A stretch of DNA of 64,000 bases from Halarcobacter ebronensis (GCF_013201825.1 NZ_CP053836.1:434001-498000), one strand, 5' to 3'; positions 7,040 to 16,714 are shown, counted from the first letter of the stretch. The notes: generated from the sequence alone by a model not told the origin. A program made the numbers and translations.

Positions 7040-8286
7040 TACTCACCTCTCTTTTTAGCATCAATTTTAGTAACAATTGGAAGTAATACAAATAGAAGGA
7101 TAAATGCAGTTGCTGCAAAGAAACCTACCCATGCATTATTACCTGTAGGAGGTAGTTTCCCCCAAATTGTTAATATAATTAAGTCAACCATTAAAATCCA
7201 GAACCAAATAAAGAAAGCTGGTCTTTTGTGTGCTGGTAAAATTTTTGTATCTCTGTCTAACCATGGTAATATTACAAAAATAATATTTGCAAATCCAAAT
7301 GCTGCAAGACCAATATCAAATGCTTTTACTCCAGCAATATCGAAGAAGAAACCTCTTAATACTTCGTATGACCATAGGAAATACCATTCAGGATAGATGT
7401 GAGCTGGTGTAACCATGTTGTCTGCTGGATCAAAGTTAACTGGGTCCATTGCAAAGTTATAGTGGAAGAATACCAAATAGAAATAGAAAATTAAGAAGAT
7501 ACCTAAAACAGCTAAATCTTTTGAGATAAAAATAGGCCAGAAAGGAATTACTTTTGACTCTTTTTTATTTCCACTTAGATATTTTTCAGCTTCAGCATCA
7601 AAATCAAACTCTTCAGAAGTTTGGTTATTAACGTGTGGAATTCTTAATGTATAGAAGTGGAATGCAATTAAAGCCATAATTACAAGTGGTAATAAGAACA
7701 CGTGTAACATGAAAAATCTTGTTAATGTAGCATCAGCAACGTTAAAGTCACCTCTAATCCATACAACAAGTGCATCTCCAATAACTGGAACACCACCAAA
7801 TAGGTTTGTAATAACCATTGCAGCCCAGTATGACATTTGTCCCCAAGGTAACATATATCCTGAGAAACCTTCTGCTGAGAAAGTAACAAATAATAACATA
7901 CCTGAAATCCAAATCATCTCTCTTCCTTGTTTATAAGAACCATAATAGATACCTGTAAACATGTGAATATAGATAATTAAGAAAACAACAGATGCTGCAA
8001 CCCCGTGCATATGTCTAAATAACCAACCATAAGCAACCTCTTGCATAATTGTATAGTTAACAGAGTCAAATGCTAAGTTTACATCTGGTTTGTAGTACAT
8101 AAGTAAGAAAATACCAGAAATAAGTAGAATACCAAAAGTTGTTGCTAAAAGAACACCCATTGCCCATAAGAAGTTAATATCTTTTGGAATCCAGTATTCA
8201 GTCATCATCACTTTGTTAAAAGTAGTTGTGTTTAATCTTTGATCTAACCACTCACCAACTGAGTTAGCTTTTGTAATTTTTGCCAT
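7039..8286 (-). CDS. petB: Cytochrome b subunit of the bc1 complex
   Basis: A 415-residue cytochrome b with about eight to nine membrane helices. The haem-ligating histidine pairs are in helix B (FRHMHG with a later IYIHMF) and helix D (MLHVF with a later AFHFY). The quinol-oxidation motif PEWY is present at about residue 300. I prefer ATG 8284-8286, which lies 8 nt after AGGAG, over a TTG one codon upstream. The gene sits 10 bp after petA and overlaps petC. It carries quinol oxidation and cross-membrane electron transfer in the respiratory chain. Confidence 0.96.
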   Translation of the reverse strand: MAKITKANSVGEWLDQRLNTTTFNKVMMTEYWIPKDINFLWAMGVLLATTFGILLISGIFLLMYYKPDVNLAFDSVNYTIMQEVAYGWLFRHMHGVAASVVFLIIYIHMFTGIYYGSYKQGREMIWISGMLLFVTFSAEGFSGYMLPWGQMSYWAAMVITNLFGGVPVIGDALVVWIRGDFNVADATLTRFFMLHVFLLPLVIMALIAFHFYTLRIPHVNNQTSEEFDFDAEAEKYLSGNKKESKVIPFWPIFISKDLAVLGIFLIFYFYLVFFHYNFAMDPVNFDPADNMVTPAHIYPEWYFLWSYEVLRGFFFDIAGVKAFDIGLAAFGFANIIFVILPWLDRDTKILPAHKRPAFFIWFWILMVDLIILTIWGKLPPTGNNAWVGFFAATAFILLFVLLPIVTKIDAKKRGE

Positions 8287-8296
8287 CAACTACTCC

Positions 8297-8800
8297 TTAC
8301 GCATTTTTCATCGCAGCAGCGATTTTTTTGTATTCAGGACCCTCTTCACCAAGTACGATTTGTGTCCCTTTTACACTGAATGGAGGTAAATCAAGTGGTC
8401 TTGGAGGAGGTCCAAAAACTTGCTCCGCACTAGGGTTAAATTCCCCACCGTGACATGCACATTTCCACTTTGTTTTTTTCCATGCAGGAATACAACCTAA
8501 GTGTGTACAAAGTCCAATAGCAACAGTGAATCTGTCTTCACCAATTACTAAATCTCTTTTGTTGTTTTCCATTTCGGCAGTTTTCTTAAGAACAAAAATT
8601 GGTTTACCTCTCCACGTAAAAGTTTCTGGTTCCCCCGCTTTTATTCCACTAAGCTCTATAGTTGTAAATCCACCAGCTAATACACTTGGCAGTGGATCCC
8701 ATGCTTGCTTCATCCCCACAAGCGAAGCTGCACCACCGACAGCCGCCACAGCTGCAAATGTATAACCTAGAAAATCTCGTCTATTTGTTTCGTTAGACAT
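8297..8800 (-). CDS. petA: Rieske iron-sulfur protein of the bc1 complex
   Basis: A 167-residue Rieske protein. A twin-arginine motif (NRRDFLGY, residues 6-13) is followed by one hydrophobic segment, so it is probably exported by Tat and kept as a membrane anchor. The [2Fe-2S] ligands are C98 and H100 (CTHLGC) and C114 and H117 (CACHGG), with C103 and C116 placed for the usual disulfide. A GPPPRPLDLPPF proline loop follows. It is the first gene of petABC, and its promoter region carries an FNR-like palindrome. Confidence 0.96.
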   Translation of the reverse strand: MSNETNRRDFLGYTFAAVAAVGGAASLVGMKQAWDPLPSVLAGGFTTIELSGIKAGEPETFTWRGKPIFVLKKTAEMENNKRDLVIGEDRFTVAIGLCTHLGCIPAWKKTKWKCACHGGEFNPSAEQVFGPPPRPLDLPPFSVKGTQIVLGEEGPEYKKIAAAMKNA

Positions 8801-8832
8801 TTAGCTTCCTTATTTTAAATTTAAATCTGTCT

Positions 8833-8838
8833 ATTATA
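8833..8838 (-). promoter_or_regulatory. Probable -10 element of the petABC promoter
   Basis: TATAAT on the minus strand, 33 bp upstream of the petA start. A second TATAAT at 8921-8926 lies 120 bp upstream and is a less likely alternative. Confidence 0.55.
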
Positions 8839-8861
8839 TTAATAATTTTCTTAAAAAGTTA

Positions 8862-8873
8862 TGACATATGTCA
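8862..8873 (-). promoter_or_regulatory. FNR/CRP-family-like operator upstream of petA
   Basis: TGACATATGTCA is a perfect 12-bp palindrome. Read on the minus strand in context it is TTGAC-N4-GTCAT, close to the FNR/DNR-type pattern TTGAy-N4-rTCAA. Its centre is about 41 bp upstream of the start point expected from the -10 at 8833-8838, the classic position for activation overlapping the -35 region. The identity of the regulator is inference. Confidence 0.5.
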
Positions 8874-8948
8874 AAAAGTGCGCTTTTATGAGCAAATATG
8901 TGGATAATCTACACAGTAGAATTATAAGCTAGGCTTATCAAAGAGTGA

Positions 8949-10427
8949 TTACTCTCTGATAAATCTTACTATCTCTTCTTCAATTTTCTCTTTTTCTATT
9001 ACTGATTTATGTTTAATTTCAGAAGAAAATAGCTCTTTTATTGAACTAGGAAGTTTAGTATTGTACTCTTTTGATATGGTTTCAAGAGCCTCTTTGTCTG
9101 GGAATGGTGTAGAATTTTCATGTAGTGCTTGAAGAACAGTTGGTGAAAATTTTGTCCACTCAGCTGTAGAATAAATAACCACTTTTAGATCTTTTTCTTT
9201 TAATTCCTGATAAGCTTTTATACAAGTTGCTGTATGTGGATCCATCAAATAGTTTGAATTTAAAAATTCTTTTATGATTTTTGCTCCAAATTTATCATCA
9301 GAATTTATTGCAGAAAAATATTTTTGAAGCTCTTTTGTCTCTTTTTCATTCATTTTAAATATCTTATCTCTATTTAAATCTTCCATTAATTCTTTTGTTC
9401 TTTCTGCTTTACATATAGAGTATATTACTCTTTCTATATTAGAAGATTTTAAAATATCCATTGCAGGTGATTTTGTAAGAATAAGTTTTTTATCTCTTAT
9501 ATCATAGATACCTGTGTTAATCCATTCAGTTAATATTTTATTCTCATTTGAAGCAACAAGTAGTTTTTCAACTGGTACTCCCATTTGAAGAGCATAGAAT
9601 CCTCCAAGAACATTTCCAAAGTTTCCACTAGGAACTACTAAATATATTTTTTCACCATATTTAATCTCTTCTTGTTTAAGAAGTTGGATATATGACCAAA
9701 AGTGGTAAATGATTTGGAAAATAATTCTTCCAAAGTTAACAGAGTTTGCAGCACTAAGTTTAATATTATCTTTTTCTAACTCTTTTTTAAAAGAGTCAGA
9801 TGCAAGAAGATTTTTCAATGCAGTTTGTGCATCATCAAAATTCCCTTTTATCCCTATTACTTTTAGATTTTTTCCATCTTCACAAACCATTTGAAGTCTT
9901 TGAACATCTGAAGTTCCCCCATCTGGATAGAGACAAGCTACTTGGATATTCTCTTTATTTTTAAAAGTATTAAGCGCAGCTGGTCCTGTATCTCCTGATG
10001 TTGCAGCAAGAATTAGATATTTCTCTTCTCTTTTTTTTGCAATTGAGCTTAAAATAGAACCAAATGGTTGTAAAGCCATATCTTTAAAAGCCCTTGTAGG
10101 ACCATGGTACTGTTCATGTACAAAAAGATCATCTTTAACTTTTACAACTGGACATGGATTATTTGGGTTGTCAAATTTATCATAAAGATCAAGAGCTTTT
10201 CTTATCTCTTCTTCTTCAATATCAATCTCAAAAGCTTTTAAAATATCATATGCAAGTTCTTTGTAACTTGAATTAATATGATTTAAAATAAAATTCTTTT
10301 CTAGTTTTGGTAACTCTTTTGGCACATATAATCCACCAAAAGATGCACTTGGACTTAAGATAGCTTCACTAAAGGTAACTTCTTTAGATTTTACTCCGTC
10401 ATTTCCTCTTGTTTCAATAAAGTTCAT
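8949..10427 (-). CDS. thrC: Threonine synthase
   Basis: A 492-residue PLP enzyme that converts O-phosphohomoserine to threonine. The PLP lysine is in HGPTRAFKDMALQ near residue 113, and the glycine/serine-rich phosphate loop SGDTGPAA follows near residue 145. The length matches the longer bacterial/fungal type (about 480-510 residues) and not the 350-residue type. It lies 87 bp downstream of argB on the same strand, separated by a hairpin, so it is probably an independent unit. A short hairpin (AGAGT-N4-ACTCT, 8942-8955) spans its stop codon. Confidence 0.95.
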   Translation of the reverse strand: MNFIETRGNDGVKSKEVTFSEAILSPSASFGGLYVPKELPKLEKNFILNHINSSYKELAYDILKAFEIDIEEEEIRKALDLYDKFDNPNNPCPVVKVKDDLFVHEQYHGPTRAFKDMALQPFGSILSSIAKKREEKYLILAATSGDTGPAALNTFKNKENIQVACLYPDGGTSDVQRLQMVCEDGKNLKVIGIKGNFDDAQTALKNLLASDSFKKELEKDNIKLSAANSVNFGRIIFQIIYHFWSYIQLLKQEEIKYGEKIYLVVPSGNFGNVLGGFYALQMGVPVEKLLVASNENKILTEWINTGIYDIRDKKLILTKSPAMDILKSSNIERVIYSICKAERTKELMEDLNRDKIFKMNEKETKELQKYFSAINSDDKFGAKIIKEFLNSNYLMDPHTATCIKAYQELKEKDLKVVIYSTAEWTKFSPTVLQALHENSTPFPDKEALETISKEYNTKLPSSIKELFSSEIKHKSVIEKEKIEEEIVRFIRE

Positions 10428-10498
10428 TATTTTCCTTATTCTTATTTTAATTTCTTTTAACGCTAAAATAAATTTAGCTAAAGAAACAAACTCTAAAG

Positions 10499-10516
10499 AG
10501 AGTAACGAGTTACTCT
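10499..10516 (-). terminator. Hairpin at the argB stop codon, possible terminator
   Basis: AGAGTAA (10499-10505) and TTACTCT (10510-10516) pair perfectly around a 4-nt loop at the end of argB. The T content after it on the minus strand is modest, so termination may be partial. Confidence 0.5.
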
Positions 10517-11414
10517 ACTCACTTAATAGTTTTTCCATATCTATTCCATTGTTTGGATTGTCTTTCCTAAGAAATTGTGTTCCAACACCATCACTTGTAA
10601 ATAGCTCTAATAAAATTGAGTGTTCAACTCTTCCATCAATAATATGGGCTTTATTTACTCCATTGTAAATCGCATCAATGCATGAATCAACTTTTGGGAT
10701 CATACCTCCTGCAATAGTTCCATCATCTTTATATCTTTGTACATCATCTTTATCTAATGAATTTAGAAGTTTCCCCTCTTTATCCAATACTCCAACGGTA
10801 TCTGTTAAAAAAAGCACTTTTTGAGCATTTATTGCTTGAGCTATTTTTGATGCAGCAACATCAGCGTTAATGTTATATCCAGGATGATTTGGTGATGCAC
10901 TATCTGCAATTGGAGCTATTACAGGGATAAATCCCTCTTTAATTAGATTATTAATCATATTTCCATTTACTTCTGTTATAACTCCAGTGTAACCAAATTT
11001 ACCATTATCTTTTGGTTGAGCTTTTATAATAGCTGAGTCTTTCCCTGAAATACCGATAGCTTTTGCTCCATGGAAATTTAAAAGAGAAGTTATATTTTTA
11101 TTGATTTCACCTGATAATACCATCTCAACTACTCTCATAGTATCTTCAGAGGTAACCCTATGTCCATCAATAAATTCAGAGTGGATTTCAAGTTTATTTA
11201 ATAATTCAGAGATTCTTGCTCCTCCCCCATGAACAATAACTGGTTTAATACCAACTAATGAGAGAAGGACAATATCTTCAGCAAATTTATCTTTTAGTTC
11301 TGGGCTTGTTTGTGCTGAGCCACCATATTTAATAACAATAGTTTTCCCATAAAATTTTTTGATATGAGGAATAGCATCTAATAGCGTTTGTACTTTGTGT
11401 TGTTTTTTCTCCAT
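10515..11414 (-). CDS. argB: Acetylglutamate kinase
   Basis: A 299-residue amino acid kinase that phosphorylates N-acetylglutamate, the second step of arginine synthesis. Motifs include VIKYGGSAQ near residue 30, the substrate-binding VHGGGARI near 63 and the nucleotide-binding TDTVGVLD and GGMIPKVDSC regions in the C-terminal half. The longer N-terminal extension (about 20 residues ahead of the first strand) resembles arginine-inhibited ArgB proteins, so feedback control is likely but not proven. A TATAAT lies 33 bp upstream. No other arg gene is nearby. Confidence 0.96.
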   Translation of the reverse strand: MEKKQHKVQTLLDAIPHIKKFYGKTIVIKYGGSAQTSPELKDKFAEDIVLLSLVGIKPVIVHGGGARISELLNKLEIHSEFIDGHRVTSEDTMRVVEMVLSGEINKNITSLLNFHGAKAIGISGKDSAIIKAQPKDNGKFGYTGVITEVNGNMINNLIKEGFIPVIAPIADSASPNHPGYNINADVAASKIAQAINAQKVLFLTDTVGVLDKEGKLLNSLDKDDVQRYKDDGTIAGGMIPKVDSCIDAIYNGVNKAHIIDGRVEHSILLELFTSDGVGTQFLRKDNPNNGIDMEKLLSE

Positions 11415-11446
11415 AGTAAATCCTACTACTATATTTTAAGATGGCG

Positions 11447-11452
11447 ATTATA
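11447..11452 (-). promoter_or_regulatory. Probable -10 element of the argB promoter
   Basis: A minus-strand TATAAT in the sequence GGCTATAATCGCC, 33 bp upstream of the argB start and just past the end of the diguanylate cyclase gene. It is very like the fabG -10 region (GGCTATAATGTAGCC). Confidence 0.55.
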
Positions 11453-11460
11453 GCCAATTT

Positions 11461-13305
11461 TTACTTAGATTTGTGTTGTAGGTTTTTTAACTCTGGTACA
11501 AATTTAACTACACAATTTCTTCCACTATTTTTTGCTTTATAGAGGGCTAAGTCAGCATATTTAATTGCTTCTTTTAAATCTTTACTATCATTTGGATAGA
11601 TAGATGTTCCAATACTTAGAGTTTTTCTAATTGTAGTTGTTCCACCTGTTTGAATATCTCTTCTTGAAAATGCAAGTTTGATTTTTTCAGCCACACTAAG
11701 TACAAATTTGTCATCACAATTATATAAAAGGATTAAAAACTCTTCTCCCCCATATCTAATTGCTACATCAGATTTTCTAGTATTTTCAGTTAATATTTCT
11801 GTTACAACTTTAATAGCGTTATCCCCAATATCATGTCCATAGGTATCATTTATAATTTTAAAGAAATCAATATCAATCATTAAAATACCATAAGTAATAC
11901 CAGATCTATTCACTTGAGCAGAGATTTTTTTGATATTATCTTCTAAAAATTTTCTATTATAAAGATTAGTTAGAACATCAGTTTGGGCGTTCTTTTCTAA
12001 AATCTTCATTAGCTTTTTACTGATAATTACAGTTTTAGCAACATCTACATAATCTTTTATATAGTCATACTCTTTTTGAAATCTCTCTACTTCTATCTCA
12101 TCTTTTGCATAAATAGAGATTATTAAGTCAAACTCATTTGAGATAGAGTAAGGAATACAAAAATAGTTTTTACCCTCATGTGCTCCGCAAGATGGGCAAA
12201 CATTTTTAAATTGAGTAGAGTCAATCATTGAATTTGTTCTATCTGCCCTACATCCATCTTTGAAAATATTACAAAAAATCTCTTTCTCTTTATAAACAAG
12301 TGCTATTTCACCATTTTGGGTATTTGCCTCAAAAAAGTTGAAGTTTTCTACTCCAATTTTCTCTTTTATTACCTGAGCTAGTCTTGAATAAACCTCTTCT
12401 AATGTTTCATCATATTCAATTGTTTTTCTAAATTTATATACATCAGATAGTCTTTCAACTGTATTTTTTACATTTATTAGGTGATCTTTTTCTTTATTTT
12501 TCTGATTTGCAGATAAGAAAATAGAGATTTTTGAATCTATTGAATCAAGTGTGCTCTCTAGTTTTTCAAGTAAACCATTTATCCATAATGATACATCTTC
12601 AGCCTCTTTATTATTTATACCAACAATTCGATAAGAGTAATCTCCTTTTTGAGCTTTATTCATAACTTTTTTAATTGAATCAAAAAGACTTAAAAAAGGT
12701 GAGATAATAAAGTTTAGGATAAATATAATTGCTATTGTTAAAATTAGAGCAATCACAATAGTATTTGTAATTGTTTTAATACCAATCTCTTTTGAACCAT
12801 CAATAGACATTTGAATAGTAATAGCTCCCAATGTATCCCCTTCGGAAGCATTTGTATGGCAGTTAATACAGTTGATTTTCCCTTTTGATGTAGCTTTATA
12901 TGGAATTGTAATTCTATAAAAACTTTGTGAAAAAATATTTTCATCTATAACTTTTTTGATCTCTCCTGTTTTTAATACCTCTTCATCAACATTATCTTTT
13001 ATAACTTCAGTACTTAAACCTTTACCATATAGTTCAACAACTTTTTGACTTCTGCTTAGCCAAATATTATCAATATTTGGAATATTTTTTAGTTGACTTA
13101 AAAAGAGTTCTCTCTCTTGTATAACTCCTGTAACCATTTGAGAGGTTAATGAGTGTTCAACTGTTTTAGCAATAGCATGAGCTTTGTCATCAATTGATTT
13201 TATACCATATTCTCTAAAGTTATAGATCATATCAGCAGTTATCAATAGGAACATAAAGACAATAATAGAGATTACTAATAAAATTATTTTATTTTTGGTT
13301 TTCAT
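11461..13305 (-). CDS. Membrane diguanylate cyclase with a periplasmic CxxCH haem-c-type sensor
   Basis: A 614-residue sensor. A first membrane helix (about 7-24) leads to a periplasmic domain of about 150 residues with one haem-c attachment motif, C146-I-N-C-H150. A second helix (about 176-202) is followed by a HAMP-like linker, a cytoplasmic GAF-like region with six cysteines (including CPSCG) and a GGDEF domain. The active loop is GGEEF near residue 520, with an inhibitory RxxD site (RKSD) just before it, so it should be active and product-inhibited. Periplasmic haem-c sensor domains linked to signalling outputs are known. The natural signal (redox state, NO, CO or oxygen) is unknown here. 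Confidence 0.85.
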   Translation of the reverse strand: MKTKNKIILLVISIIVFMFLLITADMIYNFREYGIKSIDDKAHAIAKTVEHSLTSQMVTGVIQERELFLSQLKNIPNIDNIWLSRSQKVVELYGKGLSTEVIKDNVDEEVLKTGEIKKVIDENIFSQSFYRITIPYKATSKGKINCINCHTNASEGDTLGAITIQMSIDGSKEIGIKTITNTIVIALILTIAIIFILNFIISPFLSLFDSIKKVMNKAQKGDYSYRIVGINNKEAEDVSLWINGLLEKLESTLDSIDSKISIFLSANQKNKEKDHLINVKNTVERLSDVYKFRKTIEYDETLEEVYSRLAQVIKEKIGVENFNFFEANTQNGEIALVYKEKEIFCNIFKDGCRADRTNSMIDSTQFKNVCPSCGAHEGKNYFCIPYSISNEFDLIISIYAKDEIEVERFQKEYDYIKDYVDVAKTVIISKKLMKILEKNAQTDVLTNLYNRKFLEDNIKKISAQVNRSGITYGILMIDIDFFKIINDTYGHDIGDNAIKVVTEILTENTRKSDVAIRYGGEEFLILLYNCDDKFVLSVAEKIKLAFSRRDIQTGGTTTIRKTLSIGTSIYPNDSKDLKEAIKYADLALYKAKNSGRNCVVKFVPELKNLQHKSK

Positions 13306-13416
13306 ATAGTTCCGTTTATTATAATAGGATTTATTATAACAACAAATTATTAAATTAAAGTTTTTATTAAGTTTTTTAATAGCAGATAATTAATAAATAT
13401 TGAGTATTATTTCAAT

Positions 13417-16152
13417 ATGAAACAATTTTTAGCATTGAAAGCAAGTGCAGGGAGTGGAAAGACTTTTGCACTTACTGTAAGATACATAACTCTGTTACTT
13501 TTAAGAGCCAAACCAAAAGAGATATTAACTCTTACTTTTACCAATAAAGCTGCAAATGAGATGAGTGAGAGGATATATCATACTCTTTTGCATTTAGGTG
13601 AAGATGAAGCATATCTAAATGAGATTGCAAAAGAATCTGGAATCTCAATTGAGACAATTCTTTTAAAAAAAGATGCTCTTATAAAAGATTATACAAATGC
13701 AACTCTATCAATTTTTACTATTGATAAATTTGTTAATATGATATTAAGAGAGTTTTGTGGATATGCTGGAGTTAGTGATGACTTTGAAATAAAAGAGGAT
13801 GATATAGAGTCTTTAAGTGCAAAATTTTTAGAGTCACTAGACCTACAGAGTTTTGATAAACTTATTGATTTCCAAATTTATGAGAAGAAAAAGTATAGCT
13901 CTTTATTTGATATTTTCCAAAACTTGATAGAAAAAAATGAAGATATAGAGACTGTAGATGTTGATGCAACTTTAATTACTCTTCAAAAAAAAGCTGTATT
14001 AGATAAAGCCTATAAGATAAAAGAGTTTATATTAAACTCTCCTGTTGCTTCAAATAGTGCAAAAAATGCAGTTGATTTTGACTCCTTTGAAAACCTATTA
14101 AAAAGAGGAAATACTTGGCTTGGCAAAGAGTTTGCAAGTGAATTTTCATACTTTAAAAAGTGTAGCAATGAGTTACTAGAAGAGTTTTTTCAAGAGACAA
14201 AAAAAGAGCTTGCAATATATTATAAAATAAGAGCTGCTTATAGTTTAGGAAAATTATTTGAACTCTATAGACTTTTCAAAGAGTATAAAAAGAGTTTTAA
14301 TATCTCAAAAAACTATCTGCATTTTAGTGATATCTCAAATCTTGTTTACGAACTACTTTCTAAAAAGATTGATAAAGAGTTTTTATATTTTAGATTGGAT
14401 TCAAAATTTTCTCATATTTTAATAGATGAGTTCCAAGATACCTCTTTGCTACAATATAGAATTTTACAACCTTTGATAGAAGAGCTACTCTCTTCAAATG
14501 AGTTTAATAGTTTTTTTTATGTTGGAGATACAAAACAATCAATCTATAGATTTAGAGGTGGGAAGAGGGAGCTTTTTGATTATGTTTCTAAAACAAATCC
14601 TCAAATTGAAGTTGAAGTTTTAAATACAAACTATAGATCATCTAAAAATATTGTTGAGTTTGTAAATAACTCTTTTATAAATTTACCTTCATATGAATAT
14701 TATGAGCAACACTCAATTCATCAAGATGGGTATGTTGAGGTTTTAGAAGATAATGCACTTTTAGAAGAGGAAAAGTATGTAAATATTGCAAAAAAGATTT
14801 CACAACTAATGCAAAGTGGAGTTAACAGTAATGATATTGCAATTTTAACCTATACAAATGATGATGTTTTAAATATTTATTCGTACCTAAAAAAGATGTT
14901 CCCAACACTAAAAATATCAACAGAGATGACTTCAAGATTAGTAAATCAAGAGAATATAAAAGCTTTGATAAATATGGTTAAATATCTCTACTTTAAAGAG
15001 GAAATATATAAAGAGAATGTAAATGCAATTTTGGGAAAAGAGCCTGGAAGTGAACTAAAAATTGATGTTGATATTAAACAAAAAAGTGTTCAAGAGACCC
15101 TTTACAATATTGCAAAAGTTCTTGATATTGTAGACGAAAATATAATAAGAGTTATAGAGCTTGCCTCTTCATATAAAAATATTGTTGATTTTGTATATGA
15201 AATCGATAAGTTAGAGACGCCAATAGAAAACCAAGAACAATATGGTTTACAGATATTAACCATATTTAAATCAAAAGGTTTAGAGTTTCATACTGTTTTA
15301 TTAGTTGATAGAATAAAACAGAAAAATAGTGATAAAAGTTCGCTTCTATTTGAGTATGAAGGTGTTGAACTAAAAAATATCTATTATAAAATCTCTTCTT
15401 TGGAAAACTATAATGAAGAGTATAAAAAAGCTTTGGAAAAAGAGAAAAGTTTAAATTATGAAGATGAACTAAATATTCTTTATGTTGCTTTAACAAGAGC
15501 CAAAAAGAATATGGTTGTTTTCAAAAAAACAAAGAGTTCTGTTTTTGATTTATTGGATTTAAAAGTTCAAACTTTAGGAGAAATTGTAAAAAGTAGTAAT
15601 CTTACAATAAACCATGAGAAGAGTGAGAAGGTTATTTATAAACCTTTAAACCTCGGTTTACAAGATAAACCAATGCAAATTGAAGATGATGAAAAAGAGT
15701 ACTCTTTGTACTCTAGATATTTTGGAATAGCAACTCACTATTGTTTGGAAATGATGAATGAGTTTAATGAAGACTCTTTAAATAAAGCACTTAATTTAAC
15801 AAAGAGTAGATTCTCTTCATATTTAGGAGATAGTGATTTTTTAAATATTAGAAATCGCGTTTTAGCGCTTTTAGAAAATGAAAAATTTTTATCTCTTGTT
15901 AGTGATGGTGAATATGACAAAGAACAAGCTCTAATATATAAGGGTGAACTAAAAATTATAGATCTTTTAGTAAAAAAAGATGAGAGATATTATATCTTTG
16001 ACTATAAAACTACAAAAGAGGAGTCGAAAGAGCATGAAATACAAGTAAGTCATTATAAAAATGCTCTAAAAGATATAATAAATAGTTCTAATATCTCTAC
16101 ATATATAATATATTTAAAAGAGAAAGAGAGCTTTTTAAAAGAGGTTAATTAA
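13417..16152 (+). CDS. addA: AddA/RecB-like helicase-nuclease
   Basis: A 911-residue UvrD/Rep superfamily 1 helicase with a C-terminal nuclease. Walker A is ASAGSGKT at residues 9-16, the Walker B/DEAD-like motif is ILIDEFQDTS near 340, followed by GDTKQSIYRFRGG. The C-terminal PD-(D/E)xK nuclease reads IIDLLVKKDERYYIFDYKTTK near 850-870. This is the layout of AddA, which with AddB processes double-strand breaks for RecA. AddB is not adjacent, and in Helicobacter addA and addB are also at separate loci. The gene is convergent with the ThiE-like gene and overlaps its end by 8 bp. Confidence 0.88.
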   Translation: MKQFLALKASAGSGKTFALTVRYITLLLLRAKPKEILTLTFTNKAANEMSERIYHTLLHLGEDEAYLNEIAKESGISIETILLKKDALIKDYTNATLSIFTIDKFVNMILREFCGYAGVSDDFEIKEDDIESLSAKFLESLDLQSFDKLIDFQIYEKKKYSSLFDIFQNLIEKNEDIETVDVDATLITLQKKAVLDKAYKIKEFILNSPVASNSAKNAVDFDSFENLLKRGNTWLGKEFASEFSYFKKCSNELLEEFFQETKKELAIYYKIRAAYSLGKLFELYRLFKEYKKSFNISKNYLHFSDISNLVYELLSKKIDKEFLYFRLDSKFSHILIDEFQDTSLLQYRILQPLIEELLSSNEFNSFFYVGDTKQSIYRFRGGKRELFDYVSKTNPQIEVEVLNTNYRSSKNIVEFVNNSFINLPSYEYYEQHSIHQDGYVEVLEDNALLEEEKYVNIAKKISQLMQSGVNSNDIAILTYTNDDVLNIYSYLKKMFPTLKISTEMTSRLVNQENIKALINMVKYLYFKEEIYKENVNAILGKEPGSELKIDVDIKQKSVQETLYNIAKVLDIVDENIIRVIELASSYKNIVDFVYEIDKLETPIENQEQYGLQILTIFKSKGLEFHTVLLVDRIKQKNSDKSSLLFEYEGVELKNIYYKISSLENYNEEYKKALEKEKSLNYEDELNILYVALTRAKKNMVVFKKTKSSVFDLLDLKVQTLGEIVKSSNLTINHEKSEKVIYKPLNLGLQDKPMQIEDDEKEYSLYSRYFGIATHYCLEMMNEFNEDSLNKALNLTKSRFSSYLGDSDFLNIRNRVLALLENEKFLSLVSDGEYDKEQALIYKGELKIIDLLVKKDERYYIFDYKTTKEESKEHEIQVSHYKNALKDIINSSNISTYIIYLKEKESFLKEVN

Positions 16153-16714
16153 CAAAATATCTAATAGAGGCAAAACCATAAGCACCACTTTTTGATATCT
16201 CTTTTATTTGAGCTTCACTTACAACTCCGCCAAGGGCAATAATGTCTAAATCTTCATAGAGTCGAACTACCTCTTTTAATCTACTAACACCTTTTGGTTC
16301 ACCCTTGTTTGGTGTAATAAAAATTGGAGAGTAGGTTACAGCATTTACATGAAGTTTTTGTGCATTATCAAGCTCTTTATAATCGTGACAAGAGATTATT
16401 GTATACAAATCTAAGTTTTTTGCCTCTTTTATTTTATCAAATTGATTTGAAGTTAAATGTACACCATCTGCTTCTAATTTAGAGGCTAAAACAATATTTT
16501 CATTTAATAAAATTTTATCTACATTGAAATCTTTACAAGTTTCAACAAAAATTTTTGCTAGTTCATTGCAGTTTGCAGATTCTTTATCTCTAAAGCAAGC
16601 CATGTCGACTCTTTTATTTGTAAGAACTTCTTGAAGATTTTTTTTAAAAAGCTCTTCATTGCTTGTGTAGTATGTGGGATCAGTTATTAAATAACTAATC
16701 AGGTTATCGTCCAT
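16145..16714 (-). CDS. ThiE/TenI-family protein, probable thiamine phosphate synthase-like
   Basis: A 189-residue TIM-barrel protein of the thiamine phosphate synthase/TenI family. Recognisable pieces are LITDP at the N-terminus, ADGVHLTSNQ near 100, YSPIFITPNKGEPKG near 138 and IIALGGV near 167. It is shorter than typical ThiE (about 210) and lacks the usual GPxFPTxTK loop in exact form, so it may be a TenI-like thiazole aromatase or a diverged ThiE. No thiamine gene is next to it. It has its own promoter region upstream and overlaps the 3' end of addA. Confidence 0.72.
   Translation of the reverse strand: MDDNLISYLITDPTYYTSNEELFKKNLQEVLTNKRVDMACFRDKESANCNELAKIFVETCKDFNVDKILLNENIVLASKLEADGVHLTSNQFDKIKEAKNLDLYTIISCHDYKELDNAQKLHVNAVTYSPIFITPNKGEPKGVSRLKEVVRLYEDLDIIALGGVVSEAQIKEISKSGAYGFASIRYFVN

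Noticed and set aside
8869-8874. TTGACA as a -35 box for petA
   Set aside because: It is about 30 bp from the -10, too far for sigma-70 spacing, and is part of the palindrome instead.
15266-15496. Minus-strand ORF inside addA, and similar antisense ORFs across the window
   Set aside because: These lie fully opposite strongly conserved genes, lack ribosome binding sites and have no recognisable family; they reflect the low GC of the opposite frame.
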